A stretch of DNA of 64,000 nucleotides from Aquila chrysaetos chrysaetos (Eukaryota; Chordata; Aves; Accipitriformes; Accipitridae): NCBI RefSeq assembly GCF_900496995.4, contig NC_044009.1:12928001-12992000 (forward strand), in the 5' to 3' direction. Shown piece after piece: positions 49,015 through 59,192 of the stretch; position 1 is the stretch's first letter, and each line of letters opens with the position of its first letter. The translations under genes were made by a program, and so were the position numbers. A model generated the notes under the pieces. It ran no database searches. It was not told the DNA's origin and saw only the letters and a list, made by a program, of their open reading frames with translations.

Positions 49015-51085
49015 GGAGAGGAGGACCCTCCTGCCACCACATTTCACTGATGATACAAGACCACAGCGCAAAGCCTCACCGCCTTCCCCCCAACGCTTGC
49101 TCTTCCTTCTCCCATGCCTGTCTCTCCCTGAAACCCTGGACAGGAGGGAAGCCGGAGGCCGTGGGCAGGAGGTCTTGCTGGGAGCTGCCGGGGGAGAGGA
49201 GCGACACACTGGGCTGCAAACATGTGGCCAGGGGCTCTCATGGGAGGATGCAGGCATGAGATCTTGGCTTTGGGCAGCTCTTTGGTACCTGGTCAACCAA
49301 GGGGACCAGAGAGATGCAGAGCAGGAGTGACCTCCTCAGAGGGAGCTGGACATCAGCATGGCTTTCCAGCATGGGGACTGGGGGCAGTGACACAGCCCTC
49401 ACTTGGCAAAAACTGTCAGTGCCTGTCCCTGCTCTCTCCCAGGCTGGTGCTGAGTGGGAACAGGAGCTGACAGCAGGTACGGGATGCCCTTGGGGTACCC
49501 CAGGTAGAGCAGGGACCCAGGCATCCCAGGCTGGGATTTGCATCCTGGCGCTGGTCCCACCTCCCTGCGATGTCCCTTGGAGAATTGTTTCTCTTCCCTG
49601 AGGAGCAAAGCAGGGTGAGAGCAGTGCTGGCTCCCTCCCAGTGAGCACTTGGCCAAGATCTTTGCACAAAGCCATGCAAACACCCACTGAGGCTTCTCGC
49701 CACCGTGTCTGAAGCAGCTGTGACCATCTGGGGACGTGAGTGAGGCGAGGCTTGTGGGAAGTGGTGGCAAGAAAAGTGGAAGAAAGGCTGGAGGGCTTGT
49801 TGGGAATCAGTTTGTTTTTCTAGCTCTCAGAGATATCCCCTCTCCATGTGAGGCTATATCAGCAAGTTTAGAAGGGCTCCAGCAAGCAGAGCTTAGGTGC
49901 TTCTCTGGAGGCTTTCCCCTCTCCACAAGATGGGTCAGCCCCTGCCAAGAGGTGCTTTGTGGATGAGCATGTCCCCTGTCCCTGATGATGGGATGGGAGA
50001 ACCTGGTAGGATTATCCATTTCTTTGGAGGGGTTGTGATGGCCTTCGGGGGCTGTGGTGGCCCTGGGCTCCTGCCAGGTGACAGTGGCATTGGTAACACC
50101 CTCCCCCAGATACCCCAAATTCTTTTCCTCCAACATTTAATTCCCCACATCCACTAACCCCAGTGGATCAGTGCCTAGCCCCGCACCCGTGCCCAGGACG
50201 TCGGGATGGGGAGAGGGTTGCTTTCTCTTGCAGGTCACTCTGGATGAGGTTCATGTTGAAAAATTTTGCTTGGCACCTGCTGGTTCCTGTCCTTTATAGC
50301 CCCCACCTCCTTCCCTCCACAGTGGGTGATGCAGGGAGGATTGCTCGCAGCCGGAGCAAGGATGTCAGACCGATGCTGGCAGTTTCCCATTGATGGCCAC
50401 TTGGGCTGGACCATTTTAGGCCGTTCCTGTGCATCTGAACTAAAACCACTTTAATTACGAGCAGTAGTGTGAATTCTCATGCAAGTAACACATATGTTTG
50501 GCTTTGGTAGTAGTAGACACTGCTAACTGCCTAGAAATTGGTCCTGTGGTCATTCCAGAGCAGTCTTGTAAGTCCATAGTCTGGGCTTCCCAGCTGGAAA
50601 TAAAACCAGTTTCTTATATTAAAATGAAATCCTTCTGGCCTGAAGTTCTAATGGGTTAGTGCAAACCACTGCTGTTGTAGAAACTGTCCCAGACACTGCG
50701 GCATTGCCAGGTGCCTTTCTTGCTGCTCAGCTGGCCTCAGTGCTAGGATGGCAGCTCCTTGACTGGCAGAAGGGAGCTCTACCAAGATCTGGGCAATGCT
50801 ATGGGTTTGAACCTACCCTTCTGGTGTCAGGGTTCAGCCTTTGCCACAGCTGCACCTCTTGCTGTATCTTGTTTCAGCCATAACTCAAGTCCTTCCTTGC
50901 AACCGCTCAGATGCTTGACCCTGCGAAGAAGTCCTCACAGTGAGCCTCAGCAGTGCAAACTAAAGCATCGTTCAGGCTGTAGTCACCCACATTGTTATTC
51001 GCCAGTTTCCTGCCCCATCTGCCTGTGTAGAGATTATATATATGTACACTAAATCATGCAATAAAGCCAATTTTGTGTCCAGAAC
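49015..51085 (+). other. MLPH: MLPH 3' UTR
   Basis: Untranslated tail of about 2.07 kb with no long frame of interest. There are two AATAAA signals: 50599-50604 (possible early site) and 51060-51065 (likely main site). The end is placed about 20 bases after the latter. Confidence 0.65.
51060..51065 (+). terminator. MLPH: MLPH polyadenylation signal
   Basis: Canonical AATAAA about 2.05 kb after the MLPH stop, the last one before the PRLH locus on this strand. An upstream AATAAA at 50599-50604 may give a shorter transcript. Confidence 0.65.
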
Positions 51086-52470
51086 CTAGGACCCATTTTG
51101 CAGTGTCTGTTCCTTCAGCTCATTCTAGTGAAGGCTCCTTTCTCTTCCCATCCTCTCCTTTAACCAGCTGGTATAACCCTGGCTTTAAAACTAGGCAGGT
51201 GAAAGCAGACAGGAGCTGAATCAGTGGCACCGAAGCAGAACGGCGGGGAGATGGTGATAAACAGAATGGCAATATGACTTAGAGGCTGGTCACAGAGCCG
51301 TGGGTGTGATGAGCATGGGTCAGTGGTACCCAGTGGCGAGGCCAGGCGGGCAAAGGGGATGCAAGGTGTGGGGATAAGGAGGGGCTGACCCTGAAACACG
51401 CTGCTTTGACTTGCATGGAAACCCAGTATCAAATCTGGCAGCCAAAGCTGCCCAAAACACAAGTCCACAACATTGAGGGGTTGCTTTAAATCTGTATTAA
51501 ATAATAGCAACAACCCTGAAGTGGAGAGAGCCCTGCTGAGCCCAGGGTCTGGGTTTCCTTGGCTGATGGGGTTTTGTTGCCTCTCTTCATCCCTTTCCTT
51601 GCCTTTGATGCTCTTCTGCAGCGCTTGCCCTGTGTCCCATGCTGCTCCCATGACCATCCGCCAACAGTGGCTGTGCTTGGGCATTGGAGCCAACCACGGC
51701 ATGAGATGGAGATCCGTCCGAGGGCAATGTCAGCCCCACATGGGGGTGGCAGACAGAGACCTTCCCCCTGCCCATACCCCACCAGTGACCGTGTCTTCAC
51801 CATCCTGCCAACACAGAGATGTCCCTGTCTCAGGATGTCTCTAGTCCCAGTAATTCCAGTTTTGCCTGGGGGTGGACCTGTATTCAGATATCGACCAGCC
51901 CTCCGTGCCAGGGACATGAGCTGGCTCCTCCAGTATCACATCCGACAGAACAAACATCATCAGAAATCTTTACCTGGGGGGTGGTTTAACCCATTTAAAA
52001 TGGGAGGTTTTAAACCCTCATGCTGCAGGGATGAGCCTGCTCCTGCCAGCCCATGTGCCCCAGCAAGTCACCTTCCCCTCTTCTCTATATTTAATTTTCT
52101 GGTTTCCTTAAAGCAGCTTTTGGTGGGGGCAGAGTTGAAGGAGAAAGGGTGGTGGCACCCAAAGTAACTCCTGCAGTGGAGCAGGTTTGTGTCAGCAAGA
52201 CCCCAGCAGCCAGGGGAACATCACCTACCAACCCCCTGCAGAGTGAGTGTTGGGTGAGGGGCTTCCCGTGGGCAGGGTGATGGAGCAGAAAACTTCCCCT
52301 TGTCTGAAATAACACTGGGTCGAGGACAGGGATTAACATATTCCTAAACTGTCTGTCTTGGCCAGCGGAAGATAAAATGCTGGTCCCTTCTGAGTCATGA
52401 AAATCCCTGTGCTGATTTGATGAGAGTGGACGGCGGGGAGGGGAGATGCCCTGGCTTGGTCCGCGCCAGG
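51086..52470. other. Intergenic spacer between MLPH and PRLH
   Basis: About 1.4 kb with no recognised gene or repeat. An AP-1-like TGAGTCA sits at 52391-52397, just before the candidate PRLH promoter. The open frames on both strands near 51.5-52.2 kb have no recognisable domain. Confidence 0.55.
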
Positions 52471-52479
52471 GCTCGCCTC

Positions 52480-52593
52480 TGACATCAGCATGAAACCAGC
52501 CATAAAAACAGTGACTGGAGGGGACTCTGGCTCAGACAGCGGGCACCCGGCTCAGGGGGACGGCAGCTGGGCACCTTGCCTCGCCACACCTCG
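52480..52593 (+). promoter_or_regulatory. PRLH: Candidate PRLH promoter and noncoding first exon
   Basis: A CRE-like TGACATCA (52480-52487; one base from TGACGTCA) lies just upstream of a TATA-like CATAAAAA (52501-52508). About 85 bases on, a strong GTAAGT donor follows at 52594. This fits a TATA promoter with a short noncoding exon that could splice to an acceptor such as CCCGCAG ending at 53548, upstream of the PRLH ATG. A rival is the TATTTAAA at about 53269, nearer the ATG. Both are inferred from motifs only. Confidence 0.35.
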
Positions 52594-53643
52594 GTAAGTG
52601 GGAGCGCCGCTTTTCTCTCCCTCTTGTGATGCTTTTGTTGCTGGGTAATTTCCCAAGCACTGCTTTGCCGCTGTGTGTGTGTCCTTGTATCTGTCCAGCC
52701 AGCTGCGGGGGGGAAGGGGGGGGTCCAAAACAGGATTGTGAAAAGTCGGCAGCTGCAGCAAACCTGAGCTCTCAGGAGCCCAGACTGGCTCTTGCCTGGC
52801 ACACTGCAAACTTCTCCTTTGCTAAAGTCCTTAGAAATAAAGCTGCTGCTACATCCCCGCCGTGTCCCGCTTAACCCAGCTCTCCTGCTTCTGCCCCTTG
52901 CCCTGCTCCCTCGTTGCAGGTGGCTGCAGAAGTCAAGCCCATCGCTCAGCCTGCCCTGCACTGTCTCGCTCATCGCCTCGGTGCCATAAAGCATGTTACA
53001 GGGTGCTCCTGGGTTATCGTTTGGGCAGCTGGGTCCAGGGGTGGGTGCCAAGGGTGCCGAGGTGGCTGCGGTCCATCCATCACCCAGCATCCAGCAGCAA
53101 AACCCGTTTGTGCCTCTGCAGCCTTTGCTTGGTGCTCCTAGCCCTGCATTTTGGTGGTGGCCCTTCTCCCCATCTCCTGGGCTGGGAGTCCCATGTGCGC
53201 ACCGGGGGTCCTGGAAAGAAAGAGTGATGCCAGGCCTAGCCTAAGATGTGAGGCTAGGACAGAAACCTATTTAAAAGAACATGAGGTTTGTACAACTCAT
53301 GTTTGCAGGGGATATTTTCCCCAGAGCTATCAGCCCCAGCAAAACCCCCAGGTTTTGATCAAGCTGCCCCGAGCCCTTTGCATCCCTGCCGGCCTGGGGA
53401 TGCTGTGATGGGCACTGCAGCCCCATGGCAGCAGCGATACAGTTGCCCCAACCCCTCCAGCCTTCCCCTCCTGATGGGGGGCTCACCCTGCAAGCGTTTA
53501 ACCCAAGCGGGGTGTCTCTGCCACAGCCAAACCCCTTCACTCCCGCAGCTGCGTCAGAGGCCGTCATCTTCGTGGCACCAGCTGGAAGACCCAAGGGCTG
53601 GGAGGCTTCGGGGCCAAGCCACAGCAGCTGGAGAGTGCCGGGG

Positions 53644-53743
53644 ATGAAGCTGGGTGCTGCCTGCCTCCTGTGCCTGCTGCTCGCCTGCCTGACCCTGCCG
53701 GTCACCCACGGCCGCATCCGTGAGCGCTCCATGGAAATCAGGA
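53644..53743 (+). CDS. PRLH: PRLH coding exon 1 (signal peptide and PrRP start)
   Basis: Residues 1-33 plus one base: hydrophobic leader CLLCLLLACLTLPV, then GRIRERSMEIR. The ATG is the first in frame after a long G/C-rich leader that is open further upstream; it is preferred because a signal peptide must begin here. The donor is GTAAGG at 53744. Confidence 0.95.
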
Positions 53744-54206
53744 GTAAGGAGAGCAGGAGTAAGGGACTCCCCGCAGCCAACCCCCTGCCTCCAGCCCCCT
53801 CTGCATCCCCAGATTCAGCTGCATTTGGGGGGAGTGAGGGAGGGGGGTCACTATGTAGAAGCGAAGGTTTGCTTTGAAACAGCCTTTGCAACAGCTTTTA
53901 TTCCCCTCAACCCCCTTTCCCGCTCCCCTGGCGTTCATCATCTCCCCCTCCCATGGGTGCAATGCCCTGTTCCCCCTCCACTCCTCCCCCATCACACCCT
54001 GACGGTTCCTCGCCTTTTGCCTTGCAGACCCGGACATCGACCCCTCCTGGTACACGGGACGCGGGATCAGGCCGGTGGGGCGGTTCGGGCGGCGGCAAGC
54101 CCTGGGCAAGGGCACCCATCCTGGGGGGGCCAGCCAGTGGCTAGCCTGTGCCCCCCCCCCACCCGCACCCCCTGCCCCCCCGGGAGGAGTGGAGCCCCTG
54201 AGCTGA
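53644..54206 (+). CDS. PRLH: Prolactin-releasing peptide precursor, 2 exons, 92 aa
   Basis: Precursor of the hypothalamic RFamide neuropeptide PrRP, ligand of PRLHR. Exons 53644-53743 and 54028-54206 join within codon 34 (Asn). Residues 1 to about 23 are a Leu/Cys-rich signal peptide ending in VTHG. The peptide core SMEIRNPDIDPSWYTGRGIR followed by PVGRFGRR holds the hallmark: Phe53, amide-donor Gly54 and dibasic Arg55-Arg56. Processing would give a roughly 30-31-residue form from about residue 23/24 and a 20-residue form starting at Asn34 after Arg33. The IRPVGRF C-terminus equals that of human PrRP. The intron falls at the same place as in human (after MEIR). The remaining tail (57-92) is Pro/Gly-rich, encoded by C runs, and not conserved. 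It sits between MLPH and RAB17, its known neighbours. Confidence 0.96.
54028..54206 (+). CDS. PRLH: PRLH coding exon 2 (PrRP-20 core and tail)
   Basis: Begins after CCTTGCAG and completes Asn34. It contains the PrRP-20 core, amidation Gly and dibasic site, then 36 residues of low-complexity tail ending VEPLS. The tail frame depends on the length of C and G runs at 54123-54183. Confidence 0.94.
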
Positions 54207-54213
54207 AGCCAAC

Positions 54214-54219
54214 AATAAA
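54214..54219 (+). terminator. PRLH: PRLH polyadenylation signal
   Basis: AATAAA only 8 bases after the PRLH stop codon, giving a very short 3' UTR. Compact 3' ends like this are common in small neuropeptide genes. Confidence 0.85.
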
Positions 54220-54239
54220 AGCCCTTCTCCTCATCCTTT

Positions 54240-55610
54240 TGTCCCAGCCTCTCTGCTTTGAAACGCAGTGTGGGAAGGTGCGGGGGGTCATGGGGGGGGT
54301 TGTGCGACCCCCAAAATTGCTGGTCTCACCATGGTTTTGCAGCCTGCCCTGGATTGCCAGTGCAGTGTGGCAAAGCTTCCCTTCTGCACAACATGGCATG
54401 TTTATCCCCCCACCCCTCAAAAAACACCCTAAAAATAAGCCCCAGAGGGCCCCCTTTCCCAGGTGCATCCCCTGGGGTCTGCACCATGCCAGCACCTATG
54501 GGTGCCCCCAACACCCCTATTTCCATGGTGTCCAGGTCAGAAACAGCCACCCCATTTCCATGGCCCAGGTCAGAAACACTTGGGGAGCACGGAGGGCCCC
54601 ATCCATCTTGCTGCACGTCCCCAAATGTCCCCTCTCAAGCTGTGTCCCCAAGCCAGACCATTTTACCCCCTCTCCAGTTTGGGGGCGAGAGGGGCCACAG
54701 AGAAGAGTGACCCTCAGCATCCCTGTCTGCAGCTCCTGGCCCAGCATTGAGGGTCTAGGGCTGTTTGGGGAGGGAAGGGTTAATCTTGGGAGGGAGGGGG
54801 CAGATGGGGGGATGAGTGGCAATTAGCACCCATGTCTCCCAGCTGCCCTAAGGCAGGGGATTTAGGCAAGAGGAGGCATCAAATCTGCCTTCCTGCTGAA
54901 AAGGAGCCCCTGTCCCGCTCCAGGACGGCTCAGCCCTGGGGAAGCATCGCAGGTGGGTGCCCCCAGCGGGTGTGGGCTGCTGGGGTGGTCCTCAGGGGGA
55001 AGCTGACCTGGCAAAGGGTGCTGTGGTCCCCTCCTCTCCATGTGGAACGTCTTCAGGGGTGTCTGCTGCGTTGTGGCTGAGCTCAGCCTGGCCAGGCCTT
55101 GCCCCATGGGCTGGCATCGCCATCAGGGCATGCCCCAAAAACTCAGCAGTTATGTTGCCCTGCAGACAGGGTGAGTGGTGCTGCTCTTTGCCTGTGGCCA
55201 TGCCAGTGTTGCTATAGCTCTCTCAGAAAGGGCAACATATTCTCTGAGCCTGACACCCCCTGGCTTTGCTGGGCACCAGTGTGCTTTTGGAGAGAGCCCC
55301 GGTGCTTTTATTTTTTCTCCTCTTCCAGCCAAGGCATGCTCCCGCAGCATAATTCATAATGTGCAAAGGGGAGGCACTGCAAGGCACAGACTACTGCAAT
55401 GCCTGGTGTTTGCTTTGGCCGGGTCCTGCCTTCGGACCTGGCTCTTATATTGGCAATAAATGGGTGATTTTTTTCCCGAGGATGGACCCCTGTGATGGGT
55501 CAGGTGGGGGCCAGTGGGATGAGTGGAGCACAGGCTCCGGTCCCTACCACCTCCAGGCTGCCTGTGGTCCCCACCTGAGGGCTGACATCGAGGTCAGGAA
55601 GAAAAAAAAT
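54240..55610. other. Spacer between the convergent PRLH and RAB17 3' ends
   Basis: About 1.4 kb, GC-rich to about 55.2 kb. Long plus-strand frames running on from PRLH are out of frame with it and look like composition artefacts. A plus-strand AATAAA at 55455-55460 has no transcript assigned. No repeat was recognised. Confidence 0.55.
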
Positions 55611-55614
55611 AACA

Positions 55615-56031
55615 CCTTTAGGGCAATATTCTCTTTATTTGCAGCCTGGGTGTAAAGCCACTGGGATGCACCTGCTTCTCTCAGGAAAGTTAACCCCTCC
55701 CTTTTCAAACGGGAAGGGAGATGGAGGAGGCGACATGCAGCTGGGGCAGGGGGATATCACCAGTCAGGGCCAGTGGCAGTGGTGCTGGGGGGTCAAGCTC
55801 CTCTCTGGAAGTGGAAACTTGGTGGAAAAAACCCCCATGCTTTACCTCTTGGATGAAGCCAGTGCTGGAGGGTTGAAGAGGCCCTGTGCCCCCAGGAGGG
55901 GCTCTGACCTTGCTCCGAGGGGGAGTGTGGTTAGGTTGAGCTGCCTCTGCACTTCTGCATCCCCCCTGCTTTGTCATTGCTCCTCTTGGAGACCTCATCC
56001 AGCCACTGCTGAGGTCCAGAGCTGCCTCTCC
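55615..56031 (-). other. RAB17: RAB17 3' UTR
   Basis: From the stop at 56032 down to just past a minus-strand AATAAA (plus TTTATT at 55634-55639), about 0.4 kb. No other minus-strand signal lies nearer the stop. Confidence 0.65.
55634..55639 (-). terminator. RAB17: RAB17 polyadenylation signal
   Basis: AATAAA on the minus strand, about 395 bases after the RAB17 stop, followed by a G/T-rich stretch. Confidence 0.7.
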
Positions 56032-56144
56032 TCAGAGCTGGCAGCACCCCGTCCTTGCCCCACTCTCCCCCAGGTCAACTGTTGACCTCCTGTGCAGGGA
56101 TGGGGTGGATGCCTTCTCTTGCTCCCGCTGCAGGAGGTCTTGGG
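56032..56144 (-). CDS. RAB17: RAB17 coding exon 5, hypervariable tail and prenylation site
   Basis: [20 protein letters not shown] and on to [16 protein letters not shown] matches human AQELLQR. The last four residues CCQL replace human CCAH; both give two cysteines for Rab geranylgeranylation. Stop TGA at 56034-56032. Confidence 0.94.
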
Positions 56145-59100
56145 CTAGGAAGAAACACAAGGTGAGAAAAGGCTCATTTCTCCTGTCGGTAGGATGGGAT
56201 GTGATGGTTGTCCTGTCCCACCTCAGGGGAGCCACTGATGGCCACCGGTACTGTCCCACAGTAACAGAGTTAGATCTCTACTGAACAGCTATGCTGGGGG
56301 CACCGTTACACCTAGATTGGATACTAAAGAAAAAGGAAATTGTGGCTTTGGGAGAGAGCCTGAAATCCATCTCTGATGTTGGTGTATCCTGGGATGGATC
56401 TGTCCATCCCTCTTCCCTAAGAGGTTTGGCATGTTTCACAGAAACCATGGACTGCTGTGGCTGTGACCCTTGCAGCTGCTGGGTGCAGTGCAGGCTGGAC
56501 CAGCCAGGAAGAAAATCTCAGTGGCAGGCATGAGCAATGAAGGGGGTCAGCTCTGCAGGGGGGAAGGCATTTACAGCCTTGAAGCAGAGGTTTGGGGCCT
56601 GTAGTTCACCCACCTCTGCTCTCACCTAGAGCCATCACACAACTCACCTATGGCCATAAAGATATCATTTACTTGGTGGCTGGATTTTGCAGATGTCTCC
56701 ATGAACAGGAGGCCTTTTGTTCTTGCAAACTCTTCCCCCTCCTAGGTGGAGACAAGCAGAGTTATTCCCCCAGCCCTCTCTGGGGCTGCTTGTTTGGTTA
56801 CGGTGGCATTTCATGGCAGGTCAATAATTGTACAGGGACTTAAGAGGTGTATGAAAGCCTTTTAAATTTTCGGCTTTGCTAGGACATATCCCAGTGCTTG
56901 CTGGCAAGGGGGTGATGAGGGGTTCTGGGAGCCCACCACAGGTGCTCACCTCGGTGGCAACTTCTCGCTCAGCAGCAAGGTCCATCTTGTTGCCCACCAA
57001 AGCAATGACGATTTCATTAGGAAGGAATTCTTTCTCCAGGTCCCTCAGCCATAGCTTTGCTTTGTTGAGTGTTTCCTGGAGAGATGGAGACAAACCCACC
57101 CAGTGACCTGGTTTTGATTTAATCCCTTTGTCTCAGACGTAGCAAAGCTGGATGGGTAGCACCAAACCAAAGGGGGTGGAAGAGCTGTGGTGGGGAGGCT
57201 TTGGTTGCCTTCTCTCAGGAAAACAGGTCACCGGCCCTCAAACACCTTTAAGGATAAATCAGCCTTGGATGGGATACACCCTTTCTACGTGGCAGCAGAA
57301 ATTGCCCCTGGGGAGGTGGTGTGGTCCTGCATGGGCAGAGACAGCCCCTGGCATGTCCCACGTGGGACATCCATCTTCTCAAGCAGTGCTTGTGTACTGC
57401 TTTCTGCTCTACTAAGGATAATCATTATCATCTGGACACCTCTGCTCCACCAGTGCTGCTGCAGCATGGCATAGTTTTGGCACGGATGGGATCAGCATCC
57501 CCTGCCTTACCTTGTTAGTGATGTCGTAAATGAGGAGAGCAGCGTGGGCACCCCGGTAGTAGAGGTGGCAGACGCTGTGGTACTTCTCCTGGCCTGCCGT
57601 GTCCCAGATCTCAAACTTGACGGTGGCTACCTCCAGGTTGAGCGTCTGTGTGAAGAAGGAGCCTGCAAGCAAGATGTAGTGTGCACGTTCGCTTGCAGCA
57701 AGAGCAGAGAGCTCAGATCCGCTGCTGTGAGGTCAAACCCATCCTGAGGACTGGTAACAATGCTCTAATGCACAAAACTGGGATGGGTTTCTCATAAGGA
57801 CTGGCGCTGTTGATGATGGGATGGCGTGCTGCAAAGCAGAGCAGCCTGTGGCAGGCTGGGAGCCCTTCCTGGCAGCAGATTTGGGTGGATGCACACCAGT
57901 TTTGATGTCAGATAGCTCTGAGTTTTGCAGAATAGCCCCCAGATAGAGAGCCACCTCCACTTTGCTAGTGGGTCAGACCTGTGAGAGCTGTGAATAGGAA
58001 TATCCACTGAGGGGAGCCTCCATTCCCGCTCCCAGGGAGCAGATGGCTGCTTGTGGACCAGCCAGAGCCAAGGCGGAGGGACAAGGGGAGCAGCTCCACA
58101 GCACCTTGCTCTCCTCCACCAGCTAGCTCTTCAGGCTCCAGGTGGGACCACATCCTCTGTGCCTTCTTAGGGCAAAACCCAGGTATATTGTATAAAATGA
58201 ACGTCTATAATGTCTAGGTGCTGTAGGAAGCTGTGCTGATGTGAATGTACAGGGGAGGTAGCTTGATCCCAGCAGGTGTGTTGGCCTGAGGGAGTTTATA
58301 GAGGGAGCAGAGCTCTCACAGCCCTCCAGATGGTTTTTATCAAAGCATGAGCATGCACGTAGCCTGCCTTTGGATGTGGGTTAGTCAGCATGGCTTCACA
58401 GGACATGATGTGCAGGGGCAGATGCTCTCCCCTTCGCCAGTGGGGCAGAGCATGGGGAGGTCTGCGCTCTCGTCTCTGCAGGCAGGCTAGAGGAACAAGG
58501 CACTGCTGCGAGCCTACTATCAGGCAGTGCTGGGGGGTCCTGCCGCAGCTGGCAGCCACCTCCTGGGCTGTCCTGCCCACCTGCACCCCAGCCAGAACCT
58601 CCTTGCTCCAGTGGGACATTGGGGCTAGGGCAGCATGTGTACAGGAGACACTCTCCTGGGGTGTCTGAGTAGCTGTGAGGGCAGCACAGGACCAAGCATG
58701 CGAAGGGCAGGTGGGCTGTACAGTTTGGACTCCAGATTTCACTTGTTTTGCTGCTCATCCACCTCCAAAAAGCAGCACTAAGCCAAACCTGTGCAATTTG
58801 GAAGTGGCTTTTCTTACAGCCTGGTGCTGAGGAAAATGGGCTGCAGAGGTCTGAAGGTGACAGTGAATTGGGAGGTCTGGCTCTGGGGCAAGTCCGTATA
58901 ATGTTCAAAAGTGGGTCTGTGCTACTGCAAGATGTACCAACAGGTTCTCCTGCATCCTACCCCACTGCAAGGAAGGGCAGCAGGCCTGGTCTCTTGTCCA
59001 GAGCCATCAAGCTGTTGAAGGCACTCACTCACATCCCACGGTTGGCAGCAACTCCTTGAAGTCATTTTTCACGTATCGGTAGGCCAGGCTTGACTTTCCC

Positions 59101-59189
59101 ACCGACATGCTCCCCAGCAGAACCACCTTGTAGGTGTAGGTGGGTCGAATCCCCTCCAGGGAGGTGCCTGGCATTGCTTTCTGTGCCAT
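56032..59189 (-). CDS. RAB17: Rab-family small GTPase RAB17, 5 coding exons, 213 aa
   Basis: RAB17 is a membrane-anchored GTPase of recycling endosomes in polarised epithelia, also tied to melanosome release. Coding segments in transcript order: 59189-59033, 57662-57511, 57075-56950, 56741-56648, 56144-56032; all borders are GT/AG and the 642 bases stay in frame. G motifs: P-loop GSMSVGKSS (26-34), switch I Thr50 (LLPTVG), switch [11 protein letters not shown] (72-80, catalytic Gln77), NKMD (132-135) and ETSAK (159-163). The tail ends GCCQL, a double-Cys geranylgeranylation site. Human RAB17 is 212 aa and shares [22 protein letters not shown] and FMETSAK, which separates it from other Rabs. 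Met28 in the P-loop is unusual (human Gly). The start ATG is three bases after an acceptor (TTCCTTGCAG), so at least one noncoding exon lies upstream. Convergent with PRLH. Confidence 0.96.
56648..56741 (-). CDS. RAB17: RAB17 coding exon 4 (residues 146-176), ETSAK
   Basis: [20 protein letters not shown] then [11 protein letters not shown]. Carries the SAK guanine-binding motif. Parallels human [20 protein letters not shown]. The acceptor is CACCTAG and the donor GTGAGT. Confidence 0.95.
56950..57075 (-). CDS. RAB17: RAB17 coding exon 3 (residues 104-145), NKxD
   Basis: [20 protein letters not shown] then [20 protein letters not shown]. Carries the guanine-specificity NKMD motif. Exactly 42 codons, phase 0 on both sides. 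Confidence 0.96.
57511..57662 (-). CDS. RAB17: RAB17 coding exon 2 (residues 53-103), switch II
   Basis: [20 protein letters not shown] followed by [20 protein letters not shown], up to YDITNK. Contains DxxGQ with Gln77. The acceptor is CTTGCAG and the donor GTAAGG. Confidence 0.96.
57663..59032. other. RAB17: RAB17 first coding intron
   Basis: A 1.37 kb intron with no recognised repeat. Frames on both strands at 58.3-58.9 kb lack domain similarity. Confidence 0.6.
59033..59189 (-). CDS. RAB17: RAB17 coding exon 1 (residues 1-52), P-loop
   Basis: The exon itself starts at 59192 after [26 protein letters not shown] is the N-terminal extension, then [14 protein letters not shown] (P-loop) and [15 protein letters not shown] (switch I). 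The donor is GTGAGT. An upstream in-frame Met belongs to intron sequence. Confidence 0.95.
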
Positions 59190-59192
59190 GCC

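Noticed and set aside
52485-53090. 201-codon minus-strand frame upstream of PRLH
   Set aside because: No recognisable domain, Arg/Ser/Gly-rich composition, and it overlaps the candidate PRLH promoter; likely chance.
53720-54826. 368-codon plus-strand frame across PRLH exon 2
   Set aside because: It is out of frame with the conserved PrRP peptide, crosses the PRLH intron and polyA signal, and has low-complexity Pro/Ser/His composition caused by C-rich DNA.
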